A stretch of 64,000 nt of DNA from Hydrogenophaga sp. (GTDB lineage: Bacteria > Pseudomonadota > Gammaproteobacteria > Burkholderiales > Burkholderiaceae_C), in the NCBI RefSeq assembly GCF_026125785.1, contig NZ_JAHCKL010000012.1, positions 1 to 64,000 on the forward strand. Direction: 5' to 3'. The translations under genes and the position numbers were made by a program. The notes beneath the pieces were generated by a model. It saw only the letters and a program-made list of their open reading frames with translations, was not told the DNA's origin and searched no databases. Positions 46,276 to 54,551 of this stretch are shown piece after piece; within the stretch, counting starts at the first letter, position 1; every line of letters starts with the position of its first letter.

Positions 46276-48384
46276 ATGAGCCTCTGGCACCCGCCGCGCT
46301 GGCTGGCCGGCTCGGTCCGCAACAAGCTGCTGGCCATGGCCTTGCTGCCTTTGCTGCTGGCGTTCCCGTTGCTGGTGCTCGCGCTGGCGCTCTGGAGCAA
46401 CGTGGCCTATGACCGCCTGCTGATCACCAAGGTGCGCAGCGACCTCGCGGTGGCGCACGGCTACTTCGATCAGGTGCTGGGTGAACTGGGCACGGGCACG
46501 CGGGGCGTGGCCGACTCCCGGGCGCTGTATGCGGCGCTGCTGCATCAGCCCGACGACCATGCCAGCGCCGTCGTCGGCCAGCTCGCGCTGGCGCGCGAGC
46601 GCCTGGGACTGGACTTTCTCCTGCTCTACGACCCCGAAGGCCGACCGCTGGCCCGAGCGGTACCGGTGCGCGCAGGCACAGGTGAAGCGAACGCGCCCAT
46701 CCCGCTGATGCCCAGCGCCCTGGGGGAAGCGGTACAGACCCCACCTCCCGACGGGGCCCGGGCCCGGCTGCTGGTCCTGGAGCCTGAGGCCCTGGCCGCG
46801 CTGGCGCCGCATCTGCCCCCGCGCCTGGGCATCGCCCTGGTGGCCACGCGCAACGCGGCGCCCGCCACACGCGACGTGGAGCACCGGGCCATGGTGATGC
46901 TGGCCACCCACCCGGTGAAGGACCAGGCCGGCCAGACCATCGCGGTGCTCGCGGGGGGTCTGCTGCTGAACCAGAACCTGGACTTCATCGACCACATAAA
47001 CCGCATCGTCTACCCCGAAGGATCGCTGCCTTTCGGCAGCCAGGGCACGGCCACGCTGTTCCTGGACGATGTGCGCATCACCACCAACGTGCGCCTGTTC
47101 CAGGATCAGCGCGCCATCGGCACGCGGGTCTCGCAGACGGTGCGGGAAGCGGTACTGGGCCGGGGCCAGACCTGGCTGGACCGCGCCTTCGTGGTCAATG
47201 ACTGGTATGTCTCCGCCTACGAGCCGCTGCTGGACGCCAGAGGGCAACGCATCGGCATGCTCTACGTCGGCTACCTGGAAGCCCCTTTCCGGCTGGTGCG
47301 GTACGCCATGCTGGCGGTGATGGGCCTGATCTTCCTCGGCGTGATGGCGCTTTCCGCCTGGTTCTCGCTGCGCTGGGCGCGCAGCATCTTCCAGCCGGTG
47401 CAGCGCATGAACCGCACCATGCAGATGGTCGAGCAAGGTCAGTCGGATGCGCGCGTGGGAGACATCGCTGCACGCGACGAACTCGGCGCGCTCGCCGGCC
47501 ACCTGGACGAGCTGCTGGACGTGATTGACGAGAAGACCGAAGCCTTGCAGCAATGGGGCGAGGCACTGGACCACAAGGTGGCCGAGCGTACCCGGGAGCT
47601 GGAAGCCTCCAACGCCTCGCTGCAGTTGGCCCAGCAGCAGCTCGTCAAAAGCGAGAAGCTGGCCGCCATAGGCCAGCTGACCGCCAGCATTGCGCACGAG
47701 ATCAACAACCCGATCGCCGTGATGCAGGGCAACCTGGACCTCATGCGCGAGACCCTGGGACCTTCGGTGGCACCCGTGCGCGCCGAGCTCCGCCTGCTGG
47801 ACGAACAGGTCGAGCGCATGCGCATCATCGTCACGCAGCTCCTGCAGTACGCGCGCCCCACCGAATACGCCGGCTATGTCGAGACGCTGGAACTCAACCG
47901 CACCGTGGAAGACTGCCTGGTGCTGGTCGGCCACCTGCTGGCGCAGACCGGCATCGGCGTGCAGCGCGACCTGCAGGCGACACGGCGCGTGGGCTGCAAC
48001 CGGCAGGAACTGCAGCAGGTCGTGATCAACCTCATGATCAACGCCATCCAGGCCATGCCGCAGGGTGGCGTTCTGCGGCTGGTCTCAAGGGACTGGGCGG
48101 ACGCCGCCGGACGCGGGGGCGTGCGCCTGTGCGTGCAGGACAGCGGCACCGGCCTGTCCGCCGAGGTGCGAGAACGCCTGTTCCGCCCCTTCTACACCAC
48201 CAAGAACGACGGCAACGGCCTGGGCCTGTGGATCAGCCAGGGACTGGTGGAACGCTACGGCGGCCAGATCAGCGCCGACAACCGCGAGGACGGCCCCGGC
48301 GCCTCGTTCTGCGTCACCCTCTACACCGAACCCCAGGCCCCCGAAGCCACCCCCACCCGCGACGGAAGACCCGGCGGTACATGA
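46276..48384 (+). CDS. Membrane sensor histidine kinase with cache domain
   Basis: A 702-residue kinase. It has a first helix (about 20-42), a large periplasmic cache-type sensor (about 45-340; LDFIDHINRIVYPEGSLPFG, DRAFVVNDWYVSAYEPLLDA), a second helix (about 342-365), HAMP (about 366-420), a coiled coil, HisKA with phosphoacceptor in SIAHEINNPIAVMQGN, and HATPase with N box (VINLMINAIQAM), GTGL and NGLGLWIS motifs. It lies 16 bases after its regulator. Cache domains often sense small organic acids; the ligand is unknown. Confidence 0.93.
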   Translation: MSLWHPPRWLAGSVRNKLLAMALLPLLLAFPLLVLALALWSNVAYDRLLITKVRSDLAVAHGYFDQVLGELGTGTRGVADSRALYAALLHQPDDHASAVVGQLALARERLGLDFLLLYDPEGRPLARAVPVRAGTGEANAPIPLMPSALGEAVQTPPPDGARARLLVLEPEALAALAPHLPPRLGIALVATRNAAPATRDVEHRAMVMLATHPVKDQAGQTIAVLAGGLLLNQNLDFIDHINRIVYPEGSLPFGSQGTATLFLDDVRITTNVRLFQDQRAIGTRVSQTVREAVLGRGQTWLDRAFVVNDWYVSAYEPLLDARGQRIGMLYVGYLEAPFRLVRYAMLAVMGLIFLGVMALSAWFSLRWARSIFQPVQRMNRTMQMVEQGQSDARVGDIAARDELGALAGHLDELLDVIDEKTEALQQWGEALDHKVAERTRELEASNASLQLAQQQLVKSEKLAAIGQLTASIAHEINNPIAVMQGNLDLMRETLGPSVAPVRAELRLLDEQVERMRIIVTQLLQYARPTEYAGYVETLELNRTVEDCLVLVGHLLAQTGIGVQRDLQATRRVGCNRQELQQVVINLMINAIQAMPQGGVLRLVSRDWADAAGRGGVRLCVQDSGTGLSAEVRERLFRPFYTTKNDGNGLGLWISQGLVERYGGQISADNREDGPGASFCVTLYTEPQAPEATPTRDGRPGGT

Positions 48385-48394
48385 AAAGGGAGGG

Positions 48395-48600
48395 CAGCGC
48401 AACGAGGCGCCCAACCCAGAGATGCCGAGGGTCCGACCCCACCAGCCCAAGCCACCCCAGCGAGCGCAGCGAGGCGCACCCACCCAGAGATGCCGAGGGT
48501 CCGGCTCCGCCGGCCCAAGGCATCGTCCCCCCTCGAAGCGCCGAAGGCGCGCCACAGAGGGGGGAAGCCGCGCAGCGGCGCAGGGGGGTGCCCCCTCCCC
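48395..48600. repeat. Cluster of direct and inverted repeats between HK and boxA
   Basis: A 21-bp sequence (CCCAGAGATGCCGAGGGTCC plus G) occurs at 48415-48435 and 48483-48503, within imperfect repeats of about 45 bp each preceded by a GAGGCGC block. A nested hairpin follows: CCCCCCTC (48527-48534) with GAGGGGGG (48557-48564), enclosing GCGCC-GAA-GGCGC (48538-48550). It lies between convergent genes and probably ends transcription from both sides. Confidence 0.75.
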
Positions 48601-49887
48601 TCAATACGTTTCGAGGTGCAGGCGGCCTTCGCGCTTGAGCGCGCCGCCCAGGCTGTCCCAGTCCAGCCCTGCACCCTGCGCCACGTCGCGCAGCGCCAGC
48701 ACCACGCCCTCCTCCATGCTCTTGAGTCCGCAGACATAGAAGTAGGTACTGGGGTCCTGCAGCAGTTGGGCCAGGTCGGCCGCGCGCTCGCGCATCGCGT
48801 CCTGCACATAGCGCTTGGGTGCACCCGGCGTGCGGCTGAAGGCAAAGTTGATGTCGATGAAATCCTTGGGCAGGCTCTGCAGTGGCCCGAAGTACGGCAG
48901 TTCTTCCTGCGTACGCGCGCCGAAGAAGAGCATCAGCTTGCCACCCTCGAACTTGCCAGAGGTGCGCAGGCGCCGGCGCCATTCGGTCATGGCGCGCATG
49001 GGCGCGCTGCCGGTGCCGGTGCAGATCATCACGATGTTCGAGCGCGGGTGATTCGGCATCAGGAAACTGCTGCCGAACGGTCCGATCACCTCGACCTTGT
49101 CGCCCACCTTGAGGTCGCACATGTAGTTGCTGGCCACGCCGCGCACCGGCTGCCCCTGGTAGTCCTCCAGCACGCGCTTGATGGTCAACGACAGATTGTT
49201 GTAGCCGGGACGCTCTCCATTGCGAGGGCTGGCGATGGAGTACTGCCGCGCATGGTGGGCGCGGCCCGAGGCGTCGGTGCCCGGCGGCACCACGCCGATG
49301 CTCTGGCCTTCGAGCACGGGAAAAGGCATGGCGCCGAAGTCCAGCACGATGTGGTGGGTGTCGTAGTCGCTGCCGGCCTTGCGGCCCACCTCGGTCACGC
49401 GCACGTTGCCCACCACGGTCGCGGTCACGGTCTTCTGCGCCGCCTTGGGACCGTAGAGGTTGGTATAGGCATGCGCGGCGGACCACGGCGGCAACGTGGC
49501 GCCGAAGGACGAGGCATTGAATGCTTCCTGGCCCGTAAGATCCCGGACCGGCTCCGCCACGGCCTGGACCACGGACTGGGCCGCCTCGTCGAGATCGTCA
49601 AAGGCCTCCTGCGGCAATTCCGGCGGCAGTTCGTCCCAGGTGAGTTGCTCATCGGTGGAATAGGCGCGCACGCGCGGCATGGTCCGCCAGTTGTCGATCG
49701 ACCCCGTCGGGCAGGGCGAGATGCAGTCCATGCACAGGTTGCACTTGGAAGCATCCACCACGTAGTTGCGCGAATCGTGCGTGATCGCCTGCACCGGGCA
49801 GATCGACTCGCAGGTGTTGCAACGAATGCAGATCTCGGGATCGATCAGGTGTTGCTTGATGACAGCGGCTTCAACAACAGCGTTCAT
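48601..49887 (-). CDS. boxA: Benzoyl-CoA 2,3-epoxidase reductase subunit BoxA
   Basis: A 428-residue flavo-iron-sulfur reductase that passes NADPH electrons to BoxB. Two 4Fe-4S motifs are at the N terminus (C20, C23, C26, C30 and C49, C52, C55, C59). A ferredoxin-NADP reductase module follows with FAD motif [21 protein letters not shown] and NADP motif [14 protein letters not shown]. It ends [13 protein letters not shown] and ETY. It lies downstream of boxB, separated by 135 bases holding a repeat hairpin. Confidence 0.96.
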   Translation of the reverse strand: MNAVVEAAVIKQHLIDPEICIRCNTCESICPVQAITHDSRNYVVDASKCNLCMDCISPCPTGSIDNWRTMPRVRAYSTDEQLTWDELPPELPQEAFDDLDEAAQSVVQAVAEPVRDLTGQEAFNASSFGATLPPWSAAHAYTNLYGPKAAQKTVTATVVGNVRVTEVGRKAGSDYDTHHIVLDFGAMPFPVLEGQSIGVVPPGTDASGRAHHARQYSIASPRNGERPGYNNLSLTIKRVLEDYQGQPVRGVASNYMCDLKVGDKVEVIGPFGSSFLMPNHPRSNIVMICTGTGSAPMRAMTEWRRRLRTSGKFEGGKLMLFFGARTQEELPYFGPLQSLPKDFIDINFAFSRTPGAPKRYVQDAMRERAADLAQLLQDPSTYFYVCGLKSMEEGVVLALRDVAQGAGLDWDSLGGALKREGRLHLETY

Positions 49888-49952
49888 GGGCGTGTCTCCG
49901 TGGGTCGAGACAGTGTAGGTGCGAGAGAAACCAGAGCCAAGAGCGACGCGGA

Positions 49953-50016
49953 ACCGGTTTTGCCGGGCCGCAGACGCTGCCCTCTGGGGGAGTGACGCGC
50001 CGCAGTCGCGGCGCGG
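49953..50016. repeat. Dispersed palindromic repeat between boxB and boxA
   Basis: GTTTTGCCGGGCCGCAGACG and the following GC-rich sequence resemble a repeat common between Comamonadaceae genes (from memory). It ends in a perfect hairpin CGCGCCGC-AGTC-GCGGCGCG (49997-50016). On the boxCBA transcript it could stabilise the boxB part or reduce boxA. Confidence 0.65.
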
Positions 50017-50022
50017 GGTGCA

Positions 50023-51450
50023 TCACCCGAACCGGACGTACTCGAAGTCCACGGGCTGGCGGTTGATGCCCATGACGGGCGGTGCGATCCAGTTGGCGAA
50101 CTTGCCCGGCTCCACCACGCGGCCCATGAGGGAACCCACATAGGCACGGTCTTCCTCGCTGGGCAGCCATTCGTTGACACGGGCGTTCCACTCGGCCTCG
50201 CTGACCACGCGGCCATCGGGCGAAACCTTCACGCCGGCCAGCGAGCCGATGTTGCGGTGGAAAGCCTTGTGCGGGACGGTGAGCTTGAACGGGATGCCGG
50301 CCTTCTCGATCAGGCGGTTCCAGCGCTCCACCCCCGCCACGGAGTCCTTGATGTAGTCGTCGCGCAGCACCTCGTTGAGCGCGTTGAGCATCGGCACTTC
50401 CTTCTCCACCAACTGCCCGTCCACCACCTCCAGAATCTTGTAGCTCTGGCCCTTGAGGACGTGGTCGTCGGTGCGCTTGCCTTCTTCGTAGCGGCCCTTG
50501 AGGCCGGCGCTGTAGAAGGTGGCGGCGTTGCTCGACTGGTCGGCGCCGAACAGGTCGACGGTGACGGAGAAGTGGAAGTTGATGTAGCGCTGGATGGTCG
50601 GCAGGTCGATGACGCCCGCCGCGCGCAGCTTGGCCGGGTCATCGGTCTTGAGTTCGTTCATCACCTGGCAGGTGCGGCTGATGACACGGCCCACGCCGGA
50701 CTCGCCCACGAACATGTGGTGCGCTTCTTCCGTCAGCATGAACTTGGTGGTGCGCGCCAGCGGGTCGAAGCTGCTCTCGGCCAGTGCGCAGAGCTGGAAC
50801 TTGCCGTCGCGGTCGGTGAAGTAGGTGAACATGAAGAAGCTCAGCCAGTCGGGCGTCTTCTCATTGAAGGCCTGCAGGATGCGCGGGTTGTCGGCGTCGC
50901 CGCTGTTGCGTTCGAGCAGTGCCTCGGCCTCTTCACGGCCGTCACGGCCGAAGTGCTTGTGCAGCAGGTACACCATGGCCCAGAGGTGGCGGCCTTCTTC
51001 CACGTTGACCTGGAACAGGTTGCGCAGGTCGTACTGGCTCGGGCAGGTCAGGCCCAGGTGGCGCTGCTGTTCCACCGACGCCGGTTCGGTGTCGCCCTGG
51101 GTCACGATGATGCGGCGCAGGTTGGCGCGGTGTTCGCCAGGCACGTCCTGCCAGGCCGGCTCGCCCATGTGGTCGCCGAAATGGATCTTGCGGTCCTGCT
51201 CGGCCGGGTTGAGAAAGATGCCCCAGCGGTAGTCGGGCATCTTCACGTGACCGAACTGCGCCCAGCCTTGCGGGTCCACGCTGACCGCGGTGCGCAGGTA
51301 GACATCGAAGTTCTGCGAACCGTCCGGCCCCATGTCCTGCCACCACTGCAGGTAATTGGGCTGCCAGTGCTCCAGCGCGCGCTGCAACGTGCGGTCTTCG
51401 CTGAGGTTGACGTTGTTGGGAATCTTCTCGCTGTAGTTGATCGTGGACAT
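50023..51450 (-). CDS. boxB: Benzoyl-CoA 2,3-epoxidase oxygenase subunit BoxB
   Basis: A 475-residue di-iron oxygenase that inserts oxygen into the benzoyl-CoA ring to give the 2,3-epoxide. Carboxylate/His motifs are VEEGRHLWAMVYLLHKHFG and LTEEAHHMFVGESG. The opening MSTINYSEKIPNNVNLSEDR and length match BoxB proteins. GGAGATCTCC precedes the ATG. It lies between boxC and boxA on one strand. Acts in the cytoplasm with BoxA. Confidence 0.97.
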   Translation of the reverse strand: MSTINYSEKIPNNVNLSEDRTLQRALEHWQPNYLQWWQDMGPDGSQNFDVYLRTAVSVDPQGWAQFGHVKMPDYRWGIFLNPAEQDRKIHFGDHMGEPAWQDVPGEHRANLRRIIVTQGDTEPASVEQQRHLGLTCPSQYDLRNLFQVNVEEGRHLWAMVYLLHKHFGRDGREEAEALLERNSGDADNPRILQAFNEKTPDWLSFFMFTYFTDRDGKFQLCALAESSFDPLARTTKFMLTEEAHHMFVGESGVGRVISRTCQVMNELKTDDPAKLRAAGVIDLPTIQRYINFHFSVTVDLFGADQSSNAATFYSAGLKGRYEEGKRTDDHVLKGQSYKILEVVDGQLVEKEVPMLNALNEVLRDDYIKDSVAGVERWNRLIEKAGIPFKLTVPHKAFHRNIGSLAGVKVSPDGRVVSEAEWNARVNEWLPSEEDRAYVGSLMGRVVEPGKFANWIAPPVMGINRQPVDFEYVRFG

Positions 51451-51479
51451 GGAGATCTCCTGGGTGGTAACTCAAACTG

Positions 51480-51554
51480 CCGTTCGCCCCGAGCTTGTCG
51501 AAGGGCTCACGCGATGCTGACTGGCATGGGCTTCGACAGGCTCAGCCCGAACGG
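51480..51554. repeat. Inverted pair of REP-like repeats between boxC and boxB
   Basis: GCTTCGACAGGCTCAGCCCG lies inside a 26-bp element at 51529-51554. A diverged copy in opposite orientation (CCGTTCGCCCCGAGCTTGTC...) is at 51480-51508. They can form a long stem in boxCBA mRNA. The 26-bp element recurs exactly at 56194-56219. Confidence 0.85.
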
Positions 51555-51612
51555 CGGAGGCCCGGTCGTCCCCAGCTTGTCGCAAGACAGGCCCGGGACG
51601 ACTGGCCCGCGC

Positions 51613-53280
51613 TTACACGCGGTTGAAATCGAAAGCGGCCTTGTCGCCCTTGCCATAGACCTTCAGCGCGCCCTTGTCGCCGACGGCGTTGGGGCGGATG
51701 AAGATCCAGTTCTGCCAGGCCGTGAGGCGACCGAAGATGCGGGTGAACATGTTTTCCTTCTGGGCAAAGCGCAGGTTGGCCTCCAAGCCGGTGAGCGCGT
51801 CTGGCGACATGGCGGCGCGCTCTTCCAGCGCGATGCGCACCTCGTCGACCCAGTCGATGTCGTCGAGCGCCGCCGTCACCAGGCCGAGGTCGGCCGCGGC
51901 ATCGGCGTCCAGCGCCTTGCCGACCGCGCCGCGCGCGGCTTCCATCGGGCCGGCCTCCTCGTAGAAGCGGCGCTGCAGACGCGACTGGCCGTTGACCATG
52001 GGCAGGTAGCCGAAGTTGAACTCGCCGAGTTGCAGGCTCGGTGCTTCTTCAGGTGCGTCCGGCAGGGCCAGCATGTAGGCGCGATCGGCGGCGAAGGCCA
52101 GCTCGGCCAGGCTGCCCGCGAAGCAGGAGCCGGACTCTATCAGCGCGAACAGGCTGCGCGAAGACACGTCCAGGCGCGCGAAGGTGCGGCGCATCAGGCC
52201 CAGGGTCTCGCGCACGAACCAGTGGTCCTTGTGGGCCAGCATCAGTGCGTCGCTGGCCAGCACCGCTGCGGCATCGCCTTCGGTCTTGAGCAGCCAGGTG
52301 CCGATGTCAAGCTCGTTGGTGCGCAGGCACAGGATGGCGTCGTCCAGTTCACGCGCCATCTGCAGCGGCCACCACGCGGCGCCCGCCGCCTCGATGCCGG
52401 CGAGGTCCTTGGGCTGGGCGCCAGAGGGCGCCTTCACCGTCAGCGTGGCGGTGCGCTTGGCGCGGTCGATCGCCACGTTCACATACGCATAGCCCAAGCC
52501 GTTCTCGCTGTCGGTGCGGGTCACGCGCGGCAGGGCCACACCCTTGGCATGGGCGGGGCGGTCGCTGCCCGCCGCCAGGGCTTCGGCGCGCTCGCGCACA
52601 CGTGCAGCGAACTGCTGCGGCTTGGCGATCGCATCGACCAGGCGCCAGTCCACGGCCTTCTGGCCGCGCACGCCTTCGCTGGTGGTGCAGAAGATGTCGG
52701 CCAGGTCGTGGCGCACGTGGCGCTTGTCCGTCACGCGCGTCAGGCCGCCGGTGCCGGGCAGCACGCCCAGCAGCGGCACCTCCGGCAGCGACACCGCCGA
52801 GGAGCGGTCGTCCACCAGCAGGATTTCGTCGCAAGCCAGCGCCAGTTCGTAACCACCGCCGGCGCAGGCGCCGTTGAGCGCGGCCACGAACTTCAGGCCG
52901 CTGTGCGCAGACGAGTCCTCGATGCCGTTGCGGGTCTCGTTGGTGAACTTGCAGAAGTTGACTTTCCAGGCGTGGCTGGAGAGGCCCAGCATGAAGATGT
53001 TGGCGCCCGAGCAGAACACGCGGTCCTTCAGGCTGGTGACCACCACCGTGCGGACCTCGGGGTGCTCGAAACGGATGCGGTTGAGCGCGTCGTGCAGCTC
53101 GATGTCCACACCCAGGTCGTAGCTGTTGAGCTTGAGCTTGTAGCCGGGCCGGATGCCGGCGTCTTCGTTGATGTCCACCGCGAGGGTGGCGATGGCGCCG
53201 TCGAAAGACAGCTTCCAATGGCGGTACTGGCTGGGATCGGTGCGGTAATCGACGGCGGCGGGCGGCTGGTTGGCACTCAT
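51613..53280 (-). CDS. boxC: 2,3-epoxybenzoyl-CoA dihydrolase BoxC
   Basis: A 555-residue enzyme with crotonase fold that opens the epoxide ring and releases formate, giving 3,4-dehydroadipyl-CoA semialdehyde. The crotonase oxyanion region is VFCSGANIFMLGL and NGACAGGGYELALACDEILL. The second half carries MVNGQSRLQRRFYEEAGPME. I choose the ATG 53280 because GGAG lies 8 bases before it; the ATG at 53286 is too close. It is the first gene of boxCBA. Confidence 0.95.
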   Translation of the reverse strand: MSANQPPAAVDYRTDPSQYRHWKLSFDGAIATLAVDINEDAGIRPGYKLKLNSYDLGVDIELHDALNRIRFEHPEVRTVVVTSLKDRVFCSGANIFMLGLSSHAWKVNFCKFTNETRNGIEDSSAHSGLKFVAALNGACAGGGYELALACDEILLVDDRSSAVSLPEVPLLGVLPGTGGLTRVTDKRHVRHDLADIFCTTSEGVRGQKAVDWRLVDAIAKPQQFAARVRERAEALAAGSDRPAHAKGVALPRVTRTDSENGLGYAYVNVAIDRAKRTATLTVKAPSGAQPKDLAGIEAAGAAWWPLQMARELDDAILCLRTNELDIGTWLLKTEGDAAAVLASDALMLAHKDHWFVRETLGLMRRTFARLDVSSRSLFALIESGSCFAGSLAELAFAADRAYMLALPDAPEEAPSLQLGEFNFGYLPMVNGQSRLQRRFYEEAGPMEAARGAVGKALDADAAADLGLVTAALDDIDWVDEVRIALEERAAMSPDALTGLEANLRFAQKENMFTRIFGRLTAWQNWIFIRPNAVGDKGALKVYGKGDKAAFDFNRV

Positions 53281-53388
53281 GGGCATGTCTCCGGGCAGGG
53301 TCTGAGGCGATCGCGGCGGGCTGGCGCCACGGGGTTTCGCGGCCCCCCCGCGTCCGCATCAGATGCGGGCAGGACCTCGGTGACGTGA

Positions 53389-53431
53389 ATAATATTTCAC
53401 ATTACCCAAAACGTCAATGCACTTTTATGCA
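53389..53431 (-). promoter_or_regulatory. boxCBA promoter with BoxR operator
   Basis: On the minus strand TTGACG (53417-53412), 17 bases, then TATTAT (53394-53389) form a near-consensus sigma-70 promoter. TGCA-CTTTTA-TGCA (53418-53431), the TGCA direct-repeat type recognised by BzdR/BoxR regulators, directly abuts the -35 element, 3 bases from the boxR stop codon. BoxR binding there would block polymerase. Confidence 0.82.
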
Positions 53432-53433
53432 TG

Positions 53434-54378
53434 TCACGCCGGCTGGCCGATCAACTCCCGGACTTGGTCACGCAATGCGGCAAACGCCTCCTCCAACGTA
53501 TAGGCGCTGGTGTTGAAGCTCAAGTCGGCTTTGGAATAGAAGGCCGAACGGCCAGCCAGGATGCGCTTGAGGTCCTCCATGGCTTCCCGGCTGGCGGCCA
53601 TGGGCCGCAGATCACCTTGCGCCGCCACGCGCCCCATGTGGTCCGCCGGGTCGGCCTGCAGCCAGACGGTGGTGCAATGGGACAACAGCAGGTTGAAATT
53701 GGCCGCATCCGAAACCAGGCCACCGGGCGTGGAAATCACCACCTCGGGGTAGATCTGTATGGTCTCCTCCAGTGCGCGGCGTTCGTAGCGGCGGTAGGCC
53801 GGCGTGCCATAGAGCGAGTGGATCTCGTTGATGCTGCAGCCGGCGAACTTCTCGATCTCGCGGCTGAGCTCGACATAGGCAAACCCCAGGTCCTGGGCCA
53901 GGCGCTGGCCCAGGGTGGATTTGCCCGCCCCGCGCAGGCCGATGAGCGCGATGCGCGAGCGCCGCGCCGGGTCGCCACCGGCCACCGGACCACCGTCCAG
54001 CAGACCGGCTATGGCCATGCGTACGCGGCGCAAGTCCGGCTCCGAGCGCTTCTCCAGCAGTTCGCGAATCAGCAGCCATTCCGGTGAGCTTGTGCTCACG
54101 TCACCCAGCAATTCCGCCAGCGGGCATTGCAGGGCCTGGGCCACCTGCAGCAGCACCAGGATGGATGCATTGCCGGTGCCGTACTCCAGGTTGGCCAGGT
54201 GCCGCTCCGACACGTCGGCCGCCAGGGCCACCGCCTTGCGGGTCATGCCACGCCGCGAACGCAGCGTGCGCACCCGCTCGCCCAGCGCCAGGAGAAAGGG
54301 GTGGCGGGCCTCCTCGACGGCCGGATCGGTCGGCCGGTCCGCGCTCAGTGCCGCCTCGCTGCGGTCGGGTGATTCCAT
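53434..54378 (-). CDS. boxR: BoxR, benzoyl-CoA-responsive repressor
   Basis: A 314-residue BzdR-type regulator: Xre helix-turn-helix (about 33-92; TRKAVALAADVSERHLANLE) fused to a shikimate-kinase-like domain (about 140-310). A Walker A motif GLRGAGKST at 147-155 marks this second domain, which in BzdR relatives serves as the effector (benzoyl-CoA) domain. I use the ATG 54378 (MESPDRSEAAL); BoxR relatives are about 300 residues. It lies between boxC and boxD with operators on both sides. Confidence 0.94.
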   Translation of the reverse strand: MESPDRSEAALSADRPTDPAVEEARHPFLLALGERVRTLRSRRGMTRKAVALAADVSERHLANLEYGTGNASILVLLQVAQALQCPLAELLGDVSTSSPEWLLIRELLEKRSEPDLRRVRMAIAGLLDGGPVAGGDPARRSRIALIGLRGAGKSTLGQRLAQDLGFAYVELSREIEKFAGCSINEIHSLYGTPAYRRYERRALEETIQIYPEVVISTPGGLVSDAANFNLLLSHCTTVWLQADPADHMGRVAAQGDLRPMAASREAMEDLKRILAGRSAFYSKADLSFNTSAYTLEEAFAALRDQVRELIGQPA

Positions 54379-54443
54379 GGTGGCGGTGTTTTTCAATGAT
54401 TGAACCGGGTTAACCCTGGGAAGGCTTGCCATTCGGGACAACA

Positions 54444-54491
54444 TGCACTTTAATGCACAATTTGCAGCAAGCAGGATAGTGCATTTATAGC
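54444..54491 (+). promoter_or_regulatory. boxD promoter region with TGCA operators
   Basis: TGCA-CTTTAA-TGCA (54444-54457) repeats the operator seen before boxC. Two more TGCA (54463-54466 and 54480-54483) overlap a candidate promoter, TTGCAG (54462-54467) and TATAGC (54486-54491), 18 bases apart. The region separates divergent boxR and boxD, so BoxR could repress both. Confidence 0.72.
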
Positions 54492-54551
54492 GCCATTGCC
54501 CGCCTGCGAACAGCCCCATCTACCCCAGGCATGCCCCCTACCGGAGACACC

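Noticed and set aside
50257-53388. 1043-codon frame on the plus strand across boxB and boxC
   Set aside because: Antisense shadow of two certain genes; composition typical of reverse-frame translation.
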